Source: Dyadobacter sp. CY261
Lineage (GTDB): Bacteria; Bacteroidota; Bacteroidia; Cytophagales; Spirosomataceae
NCBI RefSeq assembly: GCF_021440085.1
Contig: NZ_JAKCPW010000005.1
Location: 372,001-436,000 of the forward strand
Reading direction: 5' to 3'
Length of the DNA: 64,000 nucleotides
In this document: one piece after another, positions 63,670 to 64,000 of the stretch
Layout of the letters: each line of letters starts with the position of its first letter
Numbering within the stretch: the first letter of the stretch is position 1
Position numbers and translations under genes: made by a program
The notes under the pieces: generated by a model
The model's database searches: none
Seen by the model: only the letters and a program-made list of their open reading frames with translations
Told to the model about the DNA's origin: nothing

Positions 63670-64000
63670 ATGACAAAAACAACCATTCTGTCACTATTAT
63701 TCCTGCTCATTACCTTGATTACCGTTGATTCCCAGGCGCAAACCAAAGACCTCGCCGATCGTCTGTTTAAGATACACGAAACTTACCGCGAACAGACCCT
63801 TACCCAGCGTCGTTTCAAACAAAAAGACATTCTCCCGCTGATTTCCAAGCGACAAGGCAATGCGATGTACCAGATCGAAACCGTGGGCGAATCTTTCGAA
63901 GGACGGGCTATTCAAATGATCAAGGTAGGGAATGGCAAGAAAAAGGTGCTGCTATGGACGCAAATGCACGGCGACGAGCCTACTGCGACAATGGCCAGCT
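63670..64000 (+). CDS. M14-family zinc carboxypeptidase, N-terminal part
   Basis: The gene is cut by the right edge; 110 codons are visible. MTKTTILSLLFLLITLITVDSQAQ is a signal peptide. The segment GEGF-like EGRAIQMIKVGNGKKKVLLWTQMHGDEPTATMA contains HGDE, the HxxE zinc-binding motif of M14 carboxypeptidases. The remaining ligand His and the catalytic Glu lie beyond the window. It is divergent from the his genes, about 280 bases away. Confidence 0.85.
   Translation, partial: MTKTTILSLLFLLITLITVDSQAQTKDLADRLFKIHETYREQTLTQRRFKQKDILPLISKRQGNAMYQIETVGESFEGRAIQMIKVGNGKKKVLLWTQMHGDEPTATMAS

Overview
The window reads as chromosomal DNA of a Bacteroidota species, most likely Cytophagales close to Dyadobacter (genus is an inference, not shown by any marker gene here). 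Support: two SusC/SusD pairs, type IX secretion (T9SS) genes porU and porV with T9SS C-terminal sorting domains on other proteins, several promoters of the Bacteroidota form TTG-N17-20-TAnnTTTG, a bacterial geranylgeranylglyceryl-phosphate synthase, a DUF4290 protein and a MurA with Asp in place of the catalytic Cys. No rRNA, tRNA, CRISPR array, insertion sequence or prophage was seen.

Layout. 1-1217: end of a cut-off gene, then an ArsR repressor/SRPBCC gene pair behind a promoter covered by two dyads. 1325-7934 (minus): a trans-4-hydroxyproline catabolic operon (deaminase, semialdehyde dehydrogenase, epimerase, FAD oxidase, permease). 8044-12065 (minus): two secreted DUF3857/transglutaminase proteins. 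12259-13350: a Gfo/Idh/MocA oxidoreductase. 13474-20297 (minus): a 2096-residue SpvB/FG-GAP/RHS polymorphic-toxin-like protein with a C-terminal HExxH domain, overlapped by a small lipoprotein gene that is a candidate immunity gene. 21055-31173: two SusCD outer-membrane uptake pairs, the second behind a perfect 20-bp LacI-type palindrome. 31306-34449: a T9SS-sorted SGNH esterase and a beta-propeller lipoprotein.

34511-43124 (minus): AIM24-like protein, a small charged protein, gltX, a RidA protein, an acyl-CoA thioesterase, a DUF6089 barrel, and a PadR-PspC-DUF2807 operon. 43364-48853 (plus): dihydrofolate reductase, a secreted gingipain-like C25 protease, DUF4290 and murA. 48880-49099: tandem array of a dispersed repeat family also present at 6917-6990 and, in related form, 34457-34504. 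49114-58378: DUF1080 protein, photolyase, an M16-family protein lacking its zinc motif, porV, porU, a SprT-like protein and a small Thr/Asp-rich lipoprotein. 58528-63390 (minus): hisH-hisA-hisF-hisIE followed by three small membrane proteins and the GGGP synthase; a leader with a mini-ORF and an intrinsic terminator precedes hisH. 63670-64000: start of an M14 carboxypeptidase.

How parts fit: proteins bearing T9SS sorting domains (31306 esterase, 43908 protease) would be exported and processed by the machinery that includes PorV and PorU encoded here. The most novel-looking unit is the RHS/HExxH protein with its overlapping lipoprotein; the most interesting regulatory candidates are the his leader, the LacI-type palindrome and the ArsR dyads.
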